From an uncultured bacterium (lineage in GTDB: Bacteria > Desulfobacterota > Binatia > HRBIN30), in contig CALJUJ010000683.1 in assembly GCA_937975525.1 (NCBI GenBank), positions 1-11,623 on the forward strand: 11,623 bases of DNA. Direction: 5' to 3'. The notes under the pieces are model-generated. The model was not told the DNA's origin and ran no database searches. It worked only from the letters and a program-made list of their open reading frames with translations. The position numbers and the translations under genes were made by a program. Position 1 is the first letter of the stretch, and every line of letters begins with the position of its first letter. Shown here piece by piece: positions 6,300 through 11,623 of the stretch.

Positions 6300-7568
6300 T
6301 CACGGGATCGTCAGGAGGTCCCCGGCGGCGACGCTACCCATCTGGTCGAGGCTGTACGCTGCCGACGTCGAGGCCGTAGCGGTAGCGATCGACAAGGTCG
6401 CTACGCCGGTGAGGCCGGTGCCGGTGGCCGCGTTGCCCACACCCTGGATGCGGGTCTGACCCGTGAGAGTGCCGGAAACCCCAGCGCTCCAAATCGACCG
6501 AGCATTGTTCGACGTGTCGATGTTGGAGATCGGGCTGTCGAACAGGCAGTCGACCTTGGTGCTGGCCGAGAAGCGCTGCTCGAACTCGTTGAAGACGAGG
6601 AATTGAGCGACGACCGCACCCGGCTCCTGCGTGAGCAGGTTGTTGCCGCAGGGCACGAGCGTCAGGCTCGTGCTGGTCTCGCCGTTCGAGCTGCTCACGC
6701 CGCCGGTCGCGACCGGATCGGTGGCGCCGTCGAAGTAGTGGTTGAAGATCAACGTTCCGGCGCAGCCGTCGTAGTCGGCGGTCGGAGCGCCGGCTCCGTC
6801 GAGCGGCGTACCGAGCTCGAGCACGTTGTCGGTGTCCGCACCGTCTCCTTCGGTCGCCTTGAAGCCGACGGCGTTGTACTTCGCACCGTCGACCGTGTTC
6901 GGGTCGGGTACCGTGAAGACGGTCGCCTCACCGATCAGGGCGTTGGTGGTCGCCGACTGGTCGGGCGCGGGCGGATTCTGGCCCGGATCGAACTGGATGC
7001 AGGTGAGCGATCCGATGAACGGATCCTCGGGAACCGGAGGTACGCCGGTACCGAGGTTGTTCTGCCCATTCGGGCCGATCTGGCACGTGCCGCCACCGCA
7101 CTGCACATCCGAGAAGCAGATGCGCGGGCTGTTGCTACAGACGCCAGGGCCGACGATCGGCAGGTCGTTCATCGAGAGGCCGTCGCTGGCGAGCCAGGCG
7201 AGCGGCTGCTCCTGGGTGATGAAGACGTTGAAATCGATTTCGTTCCAGCCCGGCACGCAGGTGCCGCCGCCGCAGCTGGAGCTCGACAGGCAGGCGTCGC
7301 CGTCGCCGCTACCACCGCTGCAGTGAGCGGTGGCGTTGACGAGGAAGCAGTGCGCCTGCTTGAGGCTCGAAGTCGCGGTGCTGCTGAGGTTGATGAGCGT
7401 GTCGGTCGGATCCCCGAAGAGGACTCCGGCGCTATCGTAGACCACCTTCGGCCAGACGAGGATCGCAGCCGACTCGTCCGAGCTGGTCTGCGCCTGGGCC
7501 ATGCTGGCAGGTCCCATCGCCAATCCGACGATGCCGGCGAACAGAGCGAGGCGCGCTTTCTTCAACAT
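6300..7568 (-). CDS. Secreted Cys-rich protein, paralog 3 of 4 (unknown family)
   Basis: A 422-residue exported protein. ATG 7568 is chosen because AAAGGAG (7576-7582) lies 7 bp upstream and a typical signal peptide follows (1-26, MLKKARLALFAG, ending AQA). Family core: ILVWPKVV (36-43), DTLINLSS, C74 in AHCFLVNATAHC (C83), IDFNVFITQEQP (111-122), FIGSLTC (C190), LIGEA (211-215), YNAVGF, C269, LTLVPC (C307), LVFNEFEQRFS (324-334) and C341. It carries two copies of the Cys module: C93-x5-C99-x4-C104 at the usual insertion point and C144-x6-C151-x5-C157-x4-C162 about 40 residues further on; the two share a Cys-Gly-Gly-Gly-Thr-Cys end. It is separated by 59 bp from the upstream paralog and 53 bp from the next. 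No enzyme motif is seen; a surface or periplasmic structural role is only a guess. Confidence 0.82.
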   Translation of the reverse strand: MLKKARLALFAGIVGLAMGPASMAQAQTSSDESAAILVWPKVVYDSAGVLFGDPTDTLINLSSTATSSLKQAHCFLVNATAHCSGGSGDGDACLSSSSCGGGTCVPGWNEIDFNVFITQEQPLAWLASDGLSMNDLPIVGPGVCSNSPRICFSDVQCGGGTCQIGPNGQNNLGTGVPPVPEDPFIGSLTCIQFDPGQNPPAPDQSATTNALIGEATVFTVPDPNTVDGAKYNAVGFKATEGDGADTDNVLELGTPLDGAGAPTADYDGCAGTLIFNHYFDGATDPVATGGVSSSNGETSTSLTLVPCGNNLLTQEPGAVVAQFLVFNEFEQRFSASTKVDCLFDSPISNIDTSNNARSIWSAGVSGTLTGQTRIQGVGNAATGTGLTGVATLSIATATASTSAAYSLDQMGSVAAGDLLTIP

Positions 7569-7627
7569 TGCCTTTCTCCTTTCCATACTCTCGTGATGCC
7601 CTTGAGCCATTCCGCTCGAGCGGCGCC

Positions 7628-8908
7628 TCAGGGGAGGCTACCCGCGGCCAGATCGGGGTTGGCAATGATGTCCGATCCCTGGCGCGAGCCCGTCTGCGTC
7701 AAGCTCCATGCGGCATGGCCGGAGTCGCCGGCACTGGTGCTGTAGAATTCCTCGACCACGCCGACCACACCCGGCGACGGACGGCAGCCGAGATCCTCGC
7801 CACCATCGGTCGTGCGGAAGTTGGGGCAGTCGCCGTCGTCGTCACAAGGGTCGCCGGCGTTGTCACCGGTCAGGCAGATGTCGGACGAATTCACGACGAT
7901 GCGCGTCTTCAGATAGTCACGATCGCCGAGCGCCGCGTCGAAGATCCCACCGTAGTCCGGATCGTCGAGACGATTGTTCGAGAAGCACGTGACCGGAACG
8001 CCGTCGGCGCTGAGTCGAAGCTCGAGCTCGTCGTAGGCGAAGATGTTGACGGAAGCCGTCACTGGCTGCGCCAGATTGTACAGCGCGGTGCAGGGGACCA
8101 ACGTCAGCTCGGTGCTGAACGTCGTCGTCACACCGGCGATGTCGGCGCTGGCGCCCTCGCCATGGCTCGCGAAGATGAGCTGCTCGGGGCAGGCGTTGTA
8201 CTCGGCGTTGTCGAGGAGCAGATCGAGGTCGGTGCCGACGTCGATGCCCGTGACGTGCACCGCGTCGTAGGTGCTGATCTGACCGCTCGCGATGGTCTCG
8301 ATGATCGCCTCACCGACGAGCGAGTTCTGCCCGAGCGGCGTCGACTGATCGGCCATCGTCTGGTAGCAGCGCAGCTCGCCGAAGAAGTCGGTGCCGGTAC
8401 CGGCGATGGCGATGCTGTTGATGCCACCCGCGGCGCCGGCATCAAAGCCCGGGCACTCGAGCGCTCCGCTCGGCCCGTTGACGTCGCAAGCACAGCTGCC
8501 GCCCATTTCGCAGGCGGGCTGCAGAAGGTCGCCGAAGCGACCGGTCGACACGCGCCAGAAGGTCGGCTGCTGCGCGGTCAGGAAAATGTCGAAGTTCGTC
8601 GCTTGCCAGAGGACGTTGCAGCTGTCCCCGGTGCCGGGGCAGTCGTTGTCGTCCGTGCAGGACGAACCCGCAAGGTCACACGTCCCGAGAGCGTTCGTGT
8701 AGTAGCAGTGTGCGTAGGCGGGCATGTTCGACTTGTTGGTGATCTTGATCACCGTGTCGCGCTCGCCGTCGGCCACCACCTTCGGGAAGATGATCAGGGA
8801 GCCGGCCTGATCGTTGTTGATATCGGCCTGAGCTTGCCCCCCAAACCAAACCGGGATAGCCAGCAGCCCCAGGCCAAACAGCCAAGGATTCCGCTTCAAT
8901 CCACGCAT
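7628..8908 (-). CDS. Secreted Cys-rich protein, paralog 4 of 4 (first gene of operon)
   Basis: A 426-residue exported protein, first in transcription order. ATG 8908 is preferred over an open start at 8929: AAAGGAGG (8914-8921) precedes it by 5 bp, and the N-terminus (MRGLKRNPWLFGLGLLAIPV, ending AQA at 28) is a normal Sec signal. Core: SLIIFPKVVADG (37-48), DTVIKITN, C68 and C77, NFDIFLTAQQPTFW (105-118), FFGELRC (C181), LVGEA (197-201), EYNACP (C240), LTLVPC (C273), YDELELRLS (292-300) in place of NEFEQR-S, and C308. Cys inserts: C84-x5-C90-x6-C97 at the family insertion point, a compact group C133, C139, C141, C152, and a late copy C345-x9-C355-x5-C361-x13-C375. The last is Asp-rich (CDDDGDC), a feature seen in Cys-Asp modules of other exported deltaproteobacterial proteins. 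Function unknown. Confidence 0.82.
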   Translation of the reverse strand: MRGLKRNPWLFGLGLLAIPVWFGGQAQADINNDQAGSLIIFPKVVADGERDTVIKITNKSNMPAYAHCYYTNALGTCDLAGSSCTDDNDCPGTGDSCNVLWQATNFDIFLTAQQPTFWRVSTGRFGDLLQPACEMGGSCACDVNGPSGALECPGFDAGAAGGINSIAIAGTGTDFFGELRCYQTMADQSTPLGQNSLVGEAIIETIASGQISTYDAVHVTGIDVGTDLDLLLDNAEYNACPEQLIFASHGEGASADIAGVTTTFSTELTLVPCTALYNLAQPVTASVNIFAYDELELRLSADGVPVTCFSNNRLDDPDYGGIFDAALGDRDYLKTRIVVNSSDICLTGDNAGDPCDDDGDCPNFRTTDGGEDLGCRPSPGVVGVVEEFYSTSAGDSGHAAWSLTQTGSRQGSDIIANPDLAAGSLP

Positions 8909-8985
8909 TGCAGCCTCCTTTCGAGTCACTCCAGCGTCTAAGACTATTCGCCGGGGCTGTAATGCTCCCGGTCAAAACGCCGCCT

Positions 8986-9015
8986 TGATATGCCGCATTC
9001 CACCAGAGGAGTCAA
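8986..9015 (-). promoter_or_regulatory. Possible promoter of the four-paralog operon
   Basis: On the minus strand TTGACT (9015-9010) is followed after 18 bp by ATATCA (8991-8986), resembling a sigma70-type -35/-10 pair. It lies about 80 bp upstream of the first paralog's ATG and just past the likely terminator of the preceding gene, which is where an operon promoter is expected. The -10 match is imperfect. Confidence 0.35.
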
Positions 9016-9028
9016 GCGGAAAACAAGG

Positions 9029-9051
9029 CGTTGCGGGCGCTTCCGCCAACG
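9029..9051 (-). terminator. Likely intrinsic terminator after the dockerin-like gene
   Basis: A stem of eight pairs with one bulged base (CGTTGCGG at 9029-9036 with CCGCCAACG at 9043-9051) and a 6-nt loop starts 4 bp after the TGA at 9056-9058. Read on the minus strand it is followed by CCTTGTTTTCC, a modest U-rich tail. Confidence 0.55.
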
Positions 9052-9055
9052 TCGA

Positions 9056-11002
<1,947 letters not shown>

Positions 11003-11137
11003 GGATGAGATCAAGTCGCCACTCCGTGTATCGGAACCCGCCACCACCCCGCGGATCCGGCGCGCTACGCCTCGGCGTGCACCGCTCGATAGAAACGCGG
11101 GCGTCTCCAATACGCAAGCCGCTTCGCCAAGGAAAGC

Positions 11138-11153
11138 CCGTGACGACTCACGG
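11138..11153 (-). terminator. Weak hairpin in the intergenic gap
   Basis: A 6-bp stem (CCGTGA with TCACGG) and a 4-nt loop, followed on the minus strand by GCTTTCCTT. It could end the transcript of the gene at the right edge, but it lies 134 bp past its stop and the stem is short. Confidence 0.25.
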
Positions 11154-11225
11154 TCGTGTCTCAGCCCGAACCTCCTCCGGGCAAGAGGGGGATCCCATGG
11201 CCACGGACCGACCCGGTGCGTGCTT

Positions 11226-11259
11226 GCGAACCATGGGGGACGGTCCCCTTATGGTTCGC
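11226..11259. repeat. Long bipartite palindrome, REP-like or terminator hairpin
   Basis: A perfect 9-bp outer stem (GCGAACCAT at 11226-11234, ATGGTTCGC at 11251-11259) encloses a 5-bp inner stem (GGGGA at 11236-11240, TCCCC at 11244-11248) with a CGG loop and a small G / TT internal loop. There is no U-tract on either side. The GGGGACGGTCCCC centre resembles palindromes scattered as REP-like elements in some large bacterial genomes. It lies 27 bp beyond the stop of the right-edge gene, so it may instead protect or end that transcript. Confidence 0.6.
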
Positions 11260-11286
11260 CAAAATCCGACGGAGACTCCACGCGAC

Positions 11287-11623
11287 TCACGGCGACACTG
11301 GCGTCGCCGTCGGCGTAGCCACGCGAACGATGATTTGGCGCTCCGGCCCGGTCTCCCCACCGACGTCGCGTAGACGAGCCGTGATCAATGCTTCTCCGGG
11401 TGGAAACAGCGCCGTCGCGGCAATGATGTCACAGAACTGAACCGTCGAGTTGCTGCCGATGAACCCGCTCTGCCCACTGGGATCGACGATCGTGCACGGA
11501 GAGCCACGCGGAAAGACCTCGAAGCGGCAGGCGAGATCGCGGAGAGCATCGGTGACCAATGGCTCCGAAGCGAAGCGCGGCGGACCGCCTCCCGGGACGG
11601 CGCCGCCGGACGGCCGCGAGACG
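11287..11623 (-). CDS. Partial gene: C-terminal domain homologous to the dockerin-like protein
   Basis: The reading frame is open from the right edge and ends at TGA 11289-11287, giving about 111 residues; the start lies outside the window. The internal TTG at 11559 is not a credible start because homology continues upstream of it. The sequence aligns with the end of the 648-residue neighbour: GGGPPRF then LVTDALRDLACRF against GGGIPGF then VVTDALVDFACRY, SPCTIVD against APCTLNA, QFCDIIA against QFCNIVS, and a final RDVGGETGPERQIIVR against RDRNGNIGPQTAIILR. Three cysteines are conserved. Unlike the neighbour it ends in a short ATPTATPVSP tail, echoing the linker composition. It is probably another exported stalk protein, but its N-terminal half is not visible. 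Confidence 0.75.
   Translation of the reverse strand, partial: VSRPSGGAVPGGGPPRFASEPLVTDALRDLACRFEVFPRGSPCTIVDPSGQSGFIGSNSTVQFCDIIAATALFPPGEALITARLRDVGGETGPERQIIVRVATPTATPVSP

Noticed and set aside
3993..8941. Several plus-strand open frames of 270-460 codons opposite the four secreted paralogs.
   Set aside because: They are Arg/Asp/Val-rich mirror frames caused by high GC and codon bias. They lack signal peptides, family motifs or good initiation sites, while the minus-strand frames are mutually homologous with conserved Shine-Dalgarno sites.
11003..11286. Search for a promoter of the stalk-protein gene in the gap.
   Set aside because: TTGCGT followed by T-rich triplets on the minus strand was considered, but no convincing -35/-10 pair could be supported; only the two hairpins are reported.

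Overview
High-GC bacterial chromosome fragment with long secreted proteins, a Thr/Pro-rich surface protein carrying a dockerin-like calcium-binding module, and Cys-rich inserts of the kind common in large-genome Deltaproteobacteria-like soil and groundwater lineages (for example Binatota or Desulfobacterota relatives). The lineage is an inference from gene style; no rRNA or other taxonomic marker is present.

Left part (1-2848, plus strand): the 3' end of a Nudix hydrolase gene, then a tight three-gene cluster. It encodes a ThiS/MoaD-like sulfur carrier ending in Gly-Gly (ttuB-like), a TtuA/Ncs6-type tRNA 2-thiolation enzyme, and a TrmI-type tRNA m1A58 methyltransferase. These probably act together on the tRNA T-loop (2-thiolation at position 54 and N1-methylation at A58). 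A small single-pass membrane protein of unknown function follows, with its own strong ribosome binding site.

Middle (2867-3927, minus strand, convergent with the left part): a lone CheY-like receiver translationally coupled (GTGA overlap) to a membrane or exported DUF1232-domain protein. A strong bipartite intrinsic terminator at 3946-3982 separates this pair from the upstream minus-strand block.

Right part (4020-8908, minus strand): four consecutive paralogous secreted proteins, separated by only 53-64 bp and probably one operon read 8908 to 4020. All have Sec signal peptides, six positionally conserved cysteines, and shared motifs (FPK-V, QQP, GEA, L-PC, NEFE). Three carry a four-cysteine insert with an invariant C-x5-C core. 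I do not recognise the family; this is the best candidate for an undescribed system in the window.

Far right (9056-11623, minus strand): a 648-residue exported protein made of a dockerin-like double calcium loop, about 360 residues of Thr/Pro/Ala/Ser-rich linker, and a Cys-containing C-terminal domain. It is preceded by a partial gene whose C-terminus is homologous to the same domain. A strong palindrome lies in the gap between these two genes. I see no tRNA, rRNA, CRISPR array, transposase or integrase.
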